Of a DNA stretch of 55,079 nucleotides, positions 1 to 8,087 are shown piece after piece. A program made the position numbers and the translations under genes. The stretch comes from Acidimicrobiaceae bacterium (GTDB lineage: Bacteria > Actinomycetota > Acidimicrobiia > Acidimicrobiales > RAAP-2): assembly GCA_003162395.1 (NCBI GenBank), contig PMON01000081.1:286-55364 (forward strand), read 5' to 3'. Numbering within the stretch: position 1 is the first letter of the stretch; every line of letters begins with the position of its first letter. Below the pieces are notes generated by a model that made no database searches, was not told the DNA's origin, and saw only the letters and a list, made by a program, of their open reading frames with translations.

Positions 1-1319
1 GTCGTGTCCGTGAAGACCTCCTCGAGCCGGTAGCGCCCGCTGCTCGAGTCGAGCAGGTACGCGGCGATGGCGGTGTCCTCGCCAGGGACGCCGAGGTCGA
101 TCCCGCGGCCGAGCGCGGCGCGCCACAGGGCCTTCACGTCGTGGCCCGTGACGCTCGCCTCTGCCAGGGCGCGGAGCACGGCGTCGCCCTCGGGCGTCGC
201 TGCGTCGACGGTCGCCGCCGTCGACGTCGAGGCGTCGGCGACCACGAGCGTGTCGATCCGCTCGCCGTCGAGTGAGGCCTCGACGAGAACCGGCGTCGAG
301 CGCTTGACCGCGGCGGCGACGAGGTCGGCGGCGTCGTCGGTTGGCGTGAACCCGACGAGGCGCGACGCGTGGACGATCGGGGCGGCGTCGGCGTCCGCGC
401 TCGGGCCGAAGAGCCCCTCGTTGAGCAGCACCTCGAGGCGGGTCCACTGGGCGTTCATCTCGACGGCCTCGAAGGCGGCGCGGCCGTGCTCGCGGTGCCA
501 GCCGCCCAAGGTGAGCTCGGCGGGATCGACGTCCAGATCCAGGTCGCGGACGAGCACCATGACCGCGGCGTTGCGGCGCGCGAGCTCCTCGTTCGCGGCC
601 AGGGACTCGCGGAGCTTGGGGGTGAGCTGGCCGAGCCCGTCGAAGAGCTCCTCGAAGCCCGCGAACTGGGCGAGGAGCTTCGCGGCGGTCTTCTCACCGA
701 CGCCGGGCACGCCGGGGAGGTTGTCGGACGGGTCACCGCGCAGCGCGGCGAGCAGCGGGTAGCGGCGCGGCTCGACGCCGGTGCGCTCGATGATGCCGGC
801 CTCGTCGTAGAGCGAGTACTCCGACACGCCGCGCTTGTTGTAGAGCACTCGGACGTGGGGGTCTTCGACGAGCTGGAAGCAGTCGCGGTCCCCGGTGACG
901 ACGATCACGTCGCGGCCCTCGTCGCGGGCGCGGGTGGCAAGCGTCGCGAGGACGTCGTCGGCCTCGTAGCTGGCCATGGTCACGACGGGGATCGCGAGGG
1001 CGCCGAGGAGGTCGATGATGATCCCGAACTGCGGCTCGAGCTCGGGCGGGGTCGCGTCGCGGCCGCCCTTGTACGCCGTCACGATCTCGTCTCGGAAGGT
1101 TGCGCCGGGCAGGTCGAAGGCGACGGCGACCCCGGAGGGGATGTGGTCGCGCACGAGCAGCGAGAGCATCGACATGAACCCGTAGGCGGCGTTCGTGACC
1201 ACGCCGTCGCTCGTCTTCATCTCGGTGGGCAGCGCGAAGAACGCCCGGAACGCGAGGGACATGCCGTCGAGCAAGAGCAGCGGGCCGTCGGCCGCGGGGG
1301 GTGCCCCTCGCTTCGTCAC
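1..1319 (-). CDS. polA: DNA polymerase I, N-terminal part (3' end beyond window)
   Basis: Replication and repair polymerase; about 439 codons are visible and the C-terminus lies off the left edge. The N-terminal 290 or so residues are the 5'-3' nuclease (FEN) domain: DGMSLAFRAFFALP near the start, then AFDLPGATFRDEIVTAYKGGR, VTGDRDCFQLV and the helix-hairpin-helix DNLPGVPGVGEKTAAKLL. The visible end enters the 3'-5' exonuclease-like fold; the polymerase domain is not seen. The GTG start is chosen because a TAGCGT hexamer ends 7 bases upstream and no Shine-Dalgarno is present. It follows a 98-codon coiled-coil gene on the same strand with a 24-base gap. Confidence 0.95.
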   Translation of the reverse strand, partial: MTKRGAPPAADGPLLLLDGMSLAFRAFFALPTEMKTSDGVVTNAAYGFMSMLSLLVRDHIPSGVAVAFDLPGATFRDEIVTAYKGGRDATPPELEPQFGIIIDLLGALAIPVVTMASYEADDVLATLATRARDEGRDVIVVTGDRDCFQLVEDPHVRVLYNKRGVSEYSLYDEAGIIERTGVEPRRYPLLAALRGDPSDNLPGVPGVGEKTAAKLLAQFAGFEELFDGLGQLTPKLRESLAANEELARRNAAVMVLVRDLDLDVDPAELTLGGWHREHGRAAFEAVEMNAQWTRLEVLLNEGLFGPSADADAAPIVHASRLVGFTPTDDAADLVAAAVKRSTPVLVEASLDGERIDTLVVADASTSTAATVDAATPEGDAVLRALAEASVTGHDVKALWRAALGRGIDLGVPGEDTAIAAYLLDSSSGRYRLEEVFTDT

Positions 1320-1332
1320 CTGGGGGACGCTA
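1320..1332 (-). promoter_or_regulatory. Putative leaderless promoter of polA (-10 TAGCGT, N7, GTG)
   Basis: On the minus strand TAGCGT (1332-1327) is followed by seven bases and the polA GTG. This spacing would put the transcription start at the start codon. It fits the pattern seen at most unit-initial genes here. Confidence 0.5.
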
Positions 1333-1343
1333 GAGGAGCAGGG

Positions 1344-1640
1344 TCACTTCCGCGCGGAAACGGGGAGCTCGTGGAGGTACCGGTCCCTGTCCGTGACGCA
1401 CTGGTCGATCTCCGTGCGCAGTGTCGACGCGGCGCGGCGCGCGAGCTCGAGGTGCCGGTGGGCGTCCGAGGACTCCTTCTCGGCGAGCGGCGTCTCGGCG
1501 ACGAGCCAGCGGACCCGAGCCTCTTCGGCGTCCTCGGCGAGCGAGTCGATCTGCTCGAGAAGGATCGCCAGGTCTTCGCGTGCGGTGCGCACGCGAAGCT
1601 GCAGCTCGCGGATCCGTCGCTCGAGGGCCGCCTGTCGCAC
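1344..1640 (-). CDS. Small coiled-coil protein, unknown function
   Basis: 98 codons starting GTG; codon use is typical of the neighbours (third positions almost all G/C). The protein is nearly all charged helix with heptad-like Leu/Ile spacing (RRIRELQLRVRTAREDLAIL, then LEQIDSLAEDAEEARVRWLV) and no signal peptide, membrane segment or Cys cluster. It lies between menC and polA on the same strand. A TAGTAT hexamer ends 6 bases before the GTG, supporting this start and an independent promoter. I do not recognise the family; a structural or partner-binding role is possible but unproven. Confidence 0.7.
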   Translation of the reverse strand: MRQAALERRIRELQLRVRTAREDLAILLEQIDSLAEDAEEARVRWLVAETPLAEKESSDAHRHLELARRAASTLRTEIDQCVTDRDRYLHELPVSARK

Positions 1641-1652
1641 CGGCGCATACTA
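1641..1652 (-). promoter_or_regulatory. Putative leaderless promoter of the coiled-coil gene (TAGTAT, N6, GTG)
   Basis: TAGTAT on the minus strand (1652-1647), then GCGCCG, then the GTG start. No Shine-Dalgarno. The element lies in the 27-base gap after menC. Confidence 0.5.
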
Positions 1653-1667
1653 CGACTGGCACCTCGA

Positions 1668-2738
1668 TCACTCACTGGCGACCCGCTCGAGGCGCACCCG
1701 CATCCCATCCACGTTCGGAGTCGGCCCGCAACCAGGGGTGACGTGCAGGGGCTGGCGGCCCGACTGTGGTCCCGGGAGCGCGCAGGGATCCGAGGTGAGG
1801 TAGGTGCACGGTGCCGCGACGTCACCGTCGAGGTCGTCGTCCAGGGCTGCGAGCGAGGCGAGGACCGAGCGGCCGAGGCCAGCTTCGAAGTAGCCGCCGA
1901 CGTAGGTGCGAAGACCAAGTGACGCTGCCACGCGCCGTGCCTCGAGGGCGCCGGGGATGCCGAAGCGGAACGGCTTCACGCAGATGACGCGCGCGGCGCC
2001 AAGCCGTGCCGACTCACGGATCGCCTCGAGCGAAGTTGCCGACTCGTCCAGCCCGATCGGCACGGTCGTGCGGGACGCGAGCGCGGCGGTGCACTCGAGG
2101 AGGTCCGGCGCGAAGGGCTGCTCGAGCCACGCGAGGGGGAGCGCCAGCAGCGCGTCGAGCTCGCGCTGGTTCGTGACCGGCTCGAACGAGCCGTTGGCGT
2201 CGGCGACGATGGGGACGTCCGTGGCGTCGAGCACTGCCTCAAGCGCCTCGGTGCTGACGAGCGGCGACACTTTGACCCGGAGGCGGCTCGCGCCGAGCTC
2301 GACCAGCTCTCGTGCGCGCTCTCGTGCGCGCGGGGGCGGCTCGATTCCGATCACCCCGGCGAAGCCGACGTCACTCGCCACGACGCCGAGCGCGGCGGCC
2401 AAGGAGCGCTGCTCTCGGCGCAGGCCGAGGTCGAGGTACGCCGCAGCGAGAAAGGAGCGGGCGACCTTGACCGCGTGACGAGCCTGTGGCGCGGGCGCAA
2501 CCGCGCCGCGCTCGACGCCGGCGTGTCCTGTGTCATCGGCGTCGAGGAGCGCGGCGACGAGCTCATCGGCAGTCGGATCGACGCCGGGTCCGACCGCCGC
2601 GGGGCACTCGGACCAGCCCTCGGCGTCGTCGTCGATCACCCGAAGGAAGAGCGACGGGCGCGCGTCGTGCACCCGATCTGCCGCAGGGACGCTCGTGGCG
2701 AGCTCGAGGCTCGCCTGGAAGAGCGTGAACGCCGTCAC
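1668..2738 (-). CDS. menC: o-Succinylbenzoate synthase
   Basis: Enolase-superfamily enzyme dehydrating SHCHC to o-succinylbenzoate in menaquinone synthesis. With the GTG at 2738 it is 356 residues. Catalytic Lys156 lies in LRVKVS, metal ligands are Asp180 (VADANGS), Glu206 (WLEQPF) and Asp231 (GLDES), and the second catalytic Lys255 is in CVKPF. The frame stays open upstream through the tRNA-Leu region, but that part reads as antisense tRNA, so the first start after the tRNA is used. Other men genes (menG, menF) lie 12 kb away. Close relatives also racemise N-acylamino acids, a possible side activity. Confidence 0.9.
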   Translation of the reverse strand: MTAFTLFQASLELATSVPAADRVHDARPSLFLRVIDDDAEGWSECPAAVGPGVDPTADELVAALLDADDTGHAGVERGAVAPAPQARHAVKVARSFLAAAYLDLGLRREQRSLAAALGVVASDVGFAGVIGIEPPPRARERARELVELGASRLRVKVSPLVSTEALEAVLDATDVPIVADANGSFEPVTNQRELDALLALPLAWLEQPFAPDLLECTAALASRTTVPIGLDESATSLEAIRESARLGAARVICVKPFRFGIPGALEARRVAASLGLRTYVGGYFEAGLGRSVLASLAALDDDLDGDVAAPCTYLTSDPCALPGPQSGRQPLHVTPGCGPTPNVDGMRVRLERVASE

Positions 2739-2750
2739 GACGGCACGCTT
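2739..2750 (-). promoter_or_regulatory. Possible leaderless promoter of menC (AAGCGT, N6, GTG)
   Basis: AAGCGT ends six bases before the menC GTG. It differs from the TANNNT pattern at the first base, so support is weaker than at the other sites. Confidence 0.3.
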
Positions 2751-2751
2751 G

Positions 2752-2757
2752 TACGAT
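2752..2757 (+). promoter_or_regulatory. Putative -10 element of the tRNA-Leu gene
   Basis: TACGAT lies nine bases before the mature tRNA 5' end, so transcription would begin a few bases ahead of it. The menC -10-like site is only a few bases away on the other strand, making this a compact divergent promoter. Confidence 0.45.
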
Positions 2758-2766
2758 GCCGCCGCA

Positions 2767-2850
2767 GCCCGGATGGCGGAATAGGCAGACGCGGGGGCCT
2801 CAAAAGCCCCAGTCCTTCGGGGCGTGCGGGTTCGAGTCCCGCTCCGGGCA
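2767..2850 (+). tRNA. tRNA-Leu (anticodon CAA)
   Basis: Class II tRNA. The acceptor stem GCCCGGA pairs with TCCGGGC (2843-2849), with discriminator A at 2850. The anticodon stem GGGGC/GCCCC encloses CTCAAAA, giving anticodon CAA. A long variable arm closes with TTCG-type bases, and the T arm is GCGGG-TTCGAGT-CCCGC. The 3' CCA is not encoded. It decodes UUG, a rare leucine codon in such GC-rich genes, yet one also used as a start codon in this window. Confidence 0.95.
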
Positions 2851-2998
2851 CGGTCACGGTTCGCACTGCGCCACACCTAGCAGACCCGCCGCGGCGACGT
2901 GAGGAGGCCACGACGCGGATGCTGTTCAGGTCGATGTCGCCGACGCGATCCTTCGGGGGGCCCGTGACGGGGTCGATGAGACGGCCGTTGCGCCGTGC

Positions 2999-3010
2999 CA
3001 CACTGCTCGG
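2999..3010 (+). promoter_or_regulatory. Possible leaderless promoter of fabD (CACACT, N6, ATG)
   Basis: CACACT ends six bases before the fabD ATG. It has one mismatch (C for T) to TANNNT, and no Shine-Dalgarno precedes the gene. Confidence 0.35.
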
Positions 3011-3922
3011 ATGTCCGAGCACGACCTCGTCCTCGCGTTCCCCGGACAGGGTTCGCTGTCAGTCGGCGTCGGGGCTCCGTGGCGCGGGCACCCGTCGTTC
3101 CGGGTGGTCGACGAGGTGGCAATGGCGTCGGGGGTCGCGGTGGGCGAGTTGCTCGTCTCGGGGTCTGACGACGAGCTCGTGTCCACGGACAACGCCCAGG
3201 TCGCGACCTACGCGCTCTCCCTGTGCATCCTCGACGCGACGGGTCTGGCGGGTCGAGCGGGCTGGGCGATCGGGCACAGCCTCGGGGAGTACACCGCCCT
3301 GGTTGCCGCGGGCGTCCTCGATCGATCGGACGGCACCCGCTTGGTCACCGCGAGGGGCCGTGCGATGCAGGCGGCCGCGCTCGCCCGGCCCGGCGGGCTG
3401 GTGGCGGCGATCGGGGGCGACGAGGGGCTCGCGGACAAGGCGTGCGAGGTGGTTCCAGGGCTCTTTGTGGCGAACGTCAACGGGCCCGGCCAGATCGTCT
3501 TCGGCGGGGCGCACGACGCGCTCGGCCGGTTCGCCGATCAGGCGAAGGAGCTGGGCTTTCGCCGAGCGATCCCGCTCAAGGTCGGCGGCGCCTTCCACAC
3601 CGCGCTCATGTCCCCGGCGGCCGAGTCCTTCGGACCATTGCTCGACCAGGCGAGCTTCCGGCATGGGCACGCACAGGTCGTCGCCAACGTGGACGGCGCC
3701 GTGCCTGCCGATCCGTCGCAGTGGCCGTCGCTGCTACGCCGCCAGCTGACCGCGCGGGTTCGCTTCGATGCCTGCGTCCAGGCCCTCCCGATCGGCTCGA
3801 GGATCGTCGAGTGCGGGCCCGGCAAGGTGCTCCAGGGGCTGGTCAGGCGCATCCGTGACGACGTCGAGGTGCGCAGCGTCGGCGAGCCCGATGACCTCGA
3901 GGGCATCGGGTTGCCGTCGTGA
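3011..3922 (+). CDS. fabD: Malonyl-CoA:ACP transacylase
   Basis: Loads malonyl groups from CoA onto acyl carrier protein for fatty-acid synthesis in the cytoplasm. It has 303 residues, a normal length. The N-terminal AFPGQGS (9-15) is the family signature, the nucleophile Ser90 is in GHSLGEY, and His196 is in GGAFHTALMSP. NVNGPGQIVFGG precedes the ferredoxin-like subdomain. Its TGA overlaps the GTG of fabG by four bases, so the two are probably translationally coupled. It is the first gene of a fabD-fabG-acpP-fabF group that lacks the fabH common in actinobacterial clusters. Confidence 0.95.
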   Translation: MSEHDLVLAFPGQGSLSVGVGAPWRGHPSFRVVDEVAMASGVAVGELLVSGSDDELVSTDNAQVATYALSLCILDATGLAGRAGWAIGHSLGEYTALVAAGVLDRSDGTRLVTARGRAMQAAALARPGGLVAAIGGDEGLADKACEVVPGLFVANVNGPGQIVFGGAHDALGRFADQAKELGFRRAIPLKVGGAFHTALMSPAAESFGPLLDQASFRHGHAQVVANVDGAVPADPSQWPSLLRRQLTARVRFDACVQALPIGSRIVECGPGKVLQGLVRRIRDDVEVRSVGEPDDLEGIGLPS

Positions 3923-4632
3923 CCGAGGGACGGGTGGTCGTGGTCACCGGCGCGAGCAGGGGCATCGGCCTCGCGTGCGCGCAGTGGTTCGCCGAGCGGG
4001 GCGACCGGGTCGCGGGACTCTCGTCGAGCGGCGCGGTGGTGCCGGGCGCAGCCCTCGTCGCGACGTGCGACGTCGCTGACTCGAGCGCCGTCGACGCAGC
4101 CTTCGACGAGGTCGAGTCCGGGCTCGGCGGCTGTGAGGTGCTCGTCTGCAACGCGGGCATCACCCAGGACCAGCTGACCCTGCGCATGAGCGACGACGCC
4201 TGGCAGCGGGTGCTCGACGTGAACCTCTCTGGCGCCTTCTACTGCGCGCGCCGCGCGATGCGCCGCATGGTTCGCGCCCACGCAGGACGGATCGTCCTCG
4301 TGAGCTCGGTCGGCGCGTTCGTCGGGCTGCCCGGCCAGGCGAACTACGCCGCCTCCAAGGCGGGCCTCGTGGGCCTCGCCCGTGCCCTGGCACGCGAGGT
4401 CGCCTCGCGCGACGTGACGGTCAACGTCGTCGCACCCGGTCTCGTCGGCACCGAGATGACCCAGGCAATGGGGGCCGATCGACTCGGCCTCCTCGCGGCA
4501 CAGGTGCCGCTCGGCCGGGTCGCGTCGCCGGCCGAGGTCGCCGGGGTCGTCGGCTTCCTCGCGTCGCCTGACGCGGCCTACGTGACCGGAGCCGTGGTGC
4601 CCGTCGACGGCGGCCTCGCGATGGGGCTCTGA
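3919..4632 (+). CDS. fabG: 3-Oxoacyl-ACP reductase
   Basis: NADPH-dependent short-chain dehydrogenase reducing beta-ketoacyl-ACP. 237 residues with all SDR hallmarks: TGASRGIG (10-17), CNAG (77-80), Asn102, Ser130, Tyr143 and Lys147 in YAASK, and the C-terminal YVTGAVVPVDGG. The GTG start overlaps the fabD stop as GTGA. A 77-base gap to acpP follows, containing a short hairpin and the acpP promoter. SDR annotation is often ambiguous, but the fab context supports FabG. Confidence 0.9.
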   Translation: MTEGRVVVVTGASRGIGLACAQWFAERGDRVAGLSSSGAVVPGAALVATCDVADSSAVDAAFDEVESGLGGCEVLVCNAGITQDQLTLRMSDDAWQRVLDVNLSGAFYCARRAMRRMVRAHAGRIVLVSSVGAFVGLPGQANYAASKAGLVGLARALAREVASRDVTVNVVAPGLVGTEMTQAMGADRLGLLAAQVPLGRVASPAEVAGVVGFLASPDAAYVTGAVVPVDGGLAMGL

Positions 4633-4656
4633 GGTTCCGCACGACGCCGCGGACGC

Positions 4657-4671
4657 AGCGACCGCGTCGCT
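4657..4671 (+). other. Short hairpin in the fabG-acpP gap
   Basis: A perfect six-base stem (AGCGAC/GTCGCT) with a CGC loop lies between fabG and the acpP promoter. There is no T-run, so it is not a canonical intrinsic terminator. It may attenuate read-through or be incidental. Confidence 0.25.
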
Positions 4672-4680
4672 CTCCCCAAC

Positions 4681-4709
4681 TACGGTAGGAACGACAACGA
4701 GGAGGATCC
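4681..4709 (+). promoter_or_regulatory. Promoter and Shine-Dalgarno of acpP
   Basis: TACGGT (4681-4686) is a -10 candidate and AGGAGG (4700-4705) a strong Shine-Dalgarno four bases before the GTG. Unlike most unit-initial genes here acpP appears leadered, fitting a very highly translated gene. Confidence 0.5.
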
Positions 4710-4949
4710 GTGGATCGCGATGAGGCGTTTTCGAAGTTCCAGGCCTGCGCCGTCGAGGTGCTCGCGGTGCCCGAGGACAAGGTTGTCACCTCCGCGTCGT
4801 TCGCCGACGACCTCGACGCGGACAGCCTTGACCTCGTGGAGCTCGTGATGGCGCTCGAGGAGGCCTTCGACATCGAGGTCGACGAGACCGAGCTCGAGGG
4901 CATCTCGACGGTCGGCGAGGCATTCAACCTGGTGACCTCCAAGCTCTGA
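4710..4949 (+). CDS. acpP: Acyl carrier protein
   Basis: Carries growing acyl chains on a phosphopantetheine arm. It has 79 residues and is acidic, as usual. The attachment site is Ser39 in [10 protein letters not shown], followed by the recognition helix [13 protein letters not shown]. The GTG start is set by AGGAGG four bases upstream. The last base of its TGA is the A of the fabF ATG, so fabF is coupled to it. Confidence 0.95.
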   Translation: MDRDEAFSKFQACAVEVLAVPEDKVVTSASFADDLDADSLDLVELVMALEEAFDIEVDETELEGISTVGEAFNLVTSKL

Positions 4950-6145
4950 TGCGCGTCGCCACGGGTCCCGACGGACCCGTCGAGGGCCGCAGGGTGGTCG
5001 TCACCGGCGTCGGCGCGGTGACCGCTGCCGGTGTCGGCGCGGACGTCTTGTTCAAGGTGCTCTGCGAGGGTGTCGCACCCGAGTCCGCGCTCGTTCGCCA
5101 CTTCGACCCCGACTCGCTGTTCGGCGTGAAGGAGGCCCGGCGCCTCGACCGCTTCTCGCAGTACACGCTCGCCGCGGCGATCGAGGCGCACCGCGACGCG
5201 AACCTTGAGTTCGACGACCCGGGTCGTGCCGGCGTGCTGTTCGCGACCGGCGTCGGGGGGATCTCCTCGATGATCGAGCAGCTGAACGTCCTTCGCGAGC
5301 GCGGCCCCGATCGCGTCTCACCCTTCTTCATCCCCATGCTCATGCCGAACGCAGGGGCCGCGGCGGTGTCGCTGCGCTTCGGGATGCGCGGTCCGTGCCA
5401 GACCGTGACGACCGCGTGTGCGGCGGGGACCCACGCAGTGATCGACGCGGCCCGACTGATCGCCCAGGGGCGCTGCGACGTCATGCTCACCGGCGGGGGC
5501 GAGTCGGCGACCGAGCAGATCGCCTTCGCGGGCTTCCGCAACATGACGGCGCTCTCGAGGATCGGGGTCTCGCGGCCCTTCGACGTCGCGCGCGACGGCT
5601 TCGTCCTCGGCGAGGGCGGGGGCGCGCTCGTGCTCGAGTCCCTGGACCACGCGACTGCCCGCGGCGCCACCATCTACGCCGAGGTCCTCGGCGGCGCGAG
5701 CACCGCGGACGCGCACCACATCACCGCGCCCGACCCCGACTCCACCGGTGCGATCGCGTGCATCGAGCTTGCGTTGGAGGATGCGTCGTGCTCGCCGGCC
5801 GACGTCGGCCACGTGAACGCCCACGGGACCTCGACGCCGCTCAACGACCTCGCCGAGGCGAGGGCCCTGCACGCCGTCTTCACCAACGGCGTGCCCCCGG
5901 TCACGTCGGTCAAGGGCTACCTCGGCCACAGCCTCGGCGCCGCGGGGGCCATCGAGGCGGTGGTCTCGGTCCTCACCGTCGCGCACGGGGTGATCCCGCC
6001 GACGGCTGGCACGAGCGAGGTCGACCCCGCCGTCGCCCTCGACGTGGTCCTCGCGACCCCGAGGACGATCGAGCGCCGCGTCGTGCTGTCCAACTCCTTC
6101 GGCTTCGGCGGCCACAACGGCACGCTGATCGTCGGGGCGCTCTAA
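4949..6145 (+). CDS. fabF: 3-Oxoacyl-ACP synthase II
   Basis: Elongating ketosynthase condensing malonyl-ACP with acyl-ACP. 398 residues of thiolase fold. The active-site Cys157 is in TACAAGTHAV, the two histidines are His292 (VNAHGTSTPLND) and His327 (LGHSLGAAG), and Lys322 precedes GYLGHS. The glycine-rich SNSFGFGGHNGTL closes the C-terminus. The start overlaps acpP. The gene ends tail-to-tail with trpA: the two stop codons share bases in CTAA. Confidence 0.95.
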   Translation: MRVATGPDGPVEGRRVVVTGVGAVTAAGVGADVLFKVLCEGVAPESALVRHFDPDSLFGVKEARRLDRFSQYTLAAAIEAHRDANLEFDDPGRAGVLFATGVGGISSMIEQLNVLRERGPDRVSPFFIPMLMPNAGAAAVSLRFGMRGPCQTVTTACAAGTHAVIDAARLIAQGRCDVMLTGGGESATEQIAFAGFRNMTALSRIGVSRPFDVARDGFVLGEGGGALVLESLDHATARGATIYAEVLGGASTADAHHITAPDPDSTGAIACIELALEDASCSPADVGHVNAHGTSTPLNDLAEARALHAVFTNGVPPVTSVKGYLGHSLGAAGAIEAVVSVLTVAHGVIPPTAGTSEVDPAVALDVVLATPRTIERRVVLSNSFGFGGHNGTLIVGAL

Positions 6146-6918
6146 GCCTCGAGCGCGGCGCGCAGCGACCCGACGAAGGCCCCGAGCTCTTGGGGGCTCG
6201 AGCCCTCGAGCATGCGCCGCACGATCGCGGAGCCGACCACGACGCCGTCGGCGACCGTGCACGCGCTCGCCGCGTGCGCCGGCGTCGACACGCCGATCCC
6301 GAGGCAGATCGGCAGGTCCGTGCGCGGCCGCAGCCGTGCCACGAGCTCGACGCCCTGGGGGTCGAGCACGGTGGTCTCGCCGGTCGTCGCCATCCGCCCG
6401 ACCGCGTAGAGGAAGCCCTGGGCACGCGCGCAGATCGCGTCGAGCCTCGCCGGCGGCGTGGAGGGCGCGGCGAGCAGCACCGTCTCAAGGCAGTGCGCGC
6501 CCGCGGCACGCTGCCAGTCGTCGAGCTCTTCGAGGGAGAGGTCCGCGATGATCGCGCCCGAGCAGCCCGCCTCGACGAGGTAGCGCGCCGCGAGGTCGTA
6601 GCCACGGGTGAGCACGATGTTCGCGTAGGTCATCGCCACGAGGGGCACGCCGAGCCGGCGCGAGGCCAGCTCGGCGACGACGGAGTCGAACGTGGTGCCC
6701 GCCTCGATCGCCGCGGTCGCGGCGGCCTGGATCACCGGGCCGTCGATGATGGGGTCCGAGAACGGCAGACCGACCTCGACGGCGTCGGCCCCCGCGGCCA
6801 CGATGGCCTCGGCGGTGTCGAGCCAGTCCGGCGTGCTGCCCGCCATCACGTAGGCGATGACGAGCTTGCGCCCGACGTCGCGGTGCGCGGCGAGCGTGGC
6901 GCCGAGGGGCGCGATCAC
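6142..6918 (-). CDS. trpA: Tryptophan synthase alpha chain
   Basis: Cleaves indole-3-glycerol phosphate to indole and glyceraldehyde-3-phosphate, passing indole to TrpB. With the GTG at 6918 it has 258 residues. Catalytic Glu48 ([10 protein letters not shown]) and Asp59 (IIDGPVIQ) are in place, and the phosphate-binding IGVSTPAHA and [10 protein letters not shown] follow. The frame continues upstream but that part lies inside trpB, and the GTGA overlap with the trpB stop fixes the start. Last gene of a seven-gene overlapping operon. Confidence 0.93.
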   Translation of the reverse strand: MIAPLGATLAAHRDVGRKLVIAYVMAGSTPDWLDTAEAIVAAGADAVEVGLPFSDPIIDGPVIQAAATAAIEAGTTFDSVVAELASRRLGVPLVAMTYANIVLTRGYDLAARYLVEAGCSGAIIADLSLEELDDWQRAAGAHCLETVLLAAPSTPPARLDAICARAQGFLYAVGRMATTGETTVLDPQGVELVARLRPRTDLPICLGIGVSTPAHAASACTVADGVVVGSAIVRRMLEGSSPQELGAFVGSLRAALEA

Positions 6919-8087
6919 CGCCGTGCTGCGAGGAGCGCCGCGACGTGGGCCATGTCCTTGTCCCCGCGCCCAGAGAGCCCGAGGAGCACCGTCGCGCCGG
7001 GCGGGATGGACCGACCGGCCTCGCGCAGTAGCCACGCGACCGCGTGGGCGGACTCGAGGGCCGCGATGATGCCCTCCGCCCGCGCGAGGCGGCCGACGGC
7101 GTCGAGGACCTCGTCGTCGTCGGCCGAGGGGTACTCCGCGCGCCCGATCGCCGCGAGGTACGCGTGCTCGGGCCCGACGCCGGGGTAGTCGAGCCCCGCA
7201 GAGATCGAGTGCGCCTCCAGGATCTGGCCGACGTCATCCTGGAGGAGCTGGGAGCGCATCCCGTGGAGCACGCCTGGCCTGCCTGCACCGATCGCCGCCC
7301 CTCCCCTTGCCTCGACGCCGACGAGTCGCGCGTCGGTGTCGACGAACCCGCTGAAGAGCCCGATGGCGTTGGACCCGCCGCCCACGCAGGCGACGACGAC
7401 CTCGGGGACCTTGAGGCCGCGAGCGTCGAGCTGGCTCCTCGCCTCGTCGCCGATCACGCGCTGGAACTCCCGGACCATCCAGGGGAACGGGTGCGGGCCC
7501 ATTGCTGAGCCGAGGCAGTAGTGCGTGTCGTCGACGCACGTGACCCACTCGCGCATCGCCTCGCTGACGGCATCCTTCAGGGTCCTGCTCCCCGACGTGA
7601 CCGTGACGACCGTGGCGCCCAAGAGCTCCATGCGAAAGACGTTGAGGGCCTGGCGATGGGTGTCGACCTCGCCCATGAACACCGTGCACTCGAGGCCGAA
7701 GAGGGCCGCAGCCGTGGCGGTCGCGACGCCATGCTGGCCCGCGCCCGTCTCGGCGATGAGGCGGGACTTGCCCATGCGCTTCGTGAGGAGGCCCTGGCCG
7801 ACGACGTTGTTCAGCTTGTGCGAGCCGGTGTGCAAGAGGTCCTCGCGCTTCAAGAGCACGAGCACCCCCAACGAGTCGCTGAGCCGGTCGCACGAGGTGA
7901 GCGGCGTGGGCCGGCCGCCGAACTCGGCCAGGACGCGGAGGTACTCGGCTCGGAACGACGGGTCCGACCACGCGTCGCGGAATGCCACCTCGAGCTCAGC
8001 GCACGCCGGGACGAGGACCTCGGGGACAAAGGTCCCGCCGAACTCGCCGAATCTTCCCGTGGCGCTCGGCTCGAGCATCGGGCTCAC
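6915..8087 (-). CDS. trpB: Tryptophan synthase beta chain
   Basis: PLP enzyme joining indole and serine. 390 residues. The PLP lysine is Lys91 in [33 protein letters not shown] and the phosphate loop [10 protein letters not shown] are all present. The N-terminal [13 protein letters not shown] and coupling with trpA mark it as the standard TrpB1 form. Its start lies within four bases of the trpF stop. Confidence 0.95.
   Translation of the reverse strand: MSPMLEPSATGRFGEFGGTFVPEVLVPACAELEVAFRDAWSDPSFRAEYLRVLAEFGGRPTPLTSCDRLSDSLGVLVLLKREDLLHTGSHKLNNVVGQGLLTKRMGKSRLIAETGAGQHGVATATAAALFGLECTVFMGEVDTHRQALNVFRMELLGATVVTVTSGSRTLKDAVSEAMREWVTCVDDTHYCLGSAMGPHPFPWMVREFQRVIGDEARSQLDARGLKVPEVVVACVGGGSNAIGLFSGFVDTDARLVGVEARGGAAIGAGRPGVLHGMRSQLLQDDVGQILEAHSISAGLDYPGVGPEHAYLAAIGRAEYPSADDDEVLDAVGRLARAEGIIAALESAHAVAWLLREAGRSIPPGATVLLGLSGRGDKDMAHVAALLAARR

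Noticed and set aside
369-1922. 517-codon plus-strand open frame opposite polA and the coiled-coil gene
   Set aside because: It is the antisense of confirmed genes, has no domain, and arises because stop codons are rare at this GC content. polA motifs on the other strand are unambiguous.
2738-2876. Longer menC start reading through the tRNA region
   Set aside because: The extra 46 residues are antisense tRNA sequence. A GTG just inside the tRNA-proximal boundary gives a normal-length enzyme.
2735-3022. 95-codon minus-strand frame covering tRNA-Leu
   Set aside because: Half of it is antisense tRNA and it would start inside fabD. Only the 2880-3000 segment looks coding-like, and that is listed as a finding rather than a gene.
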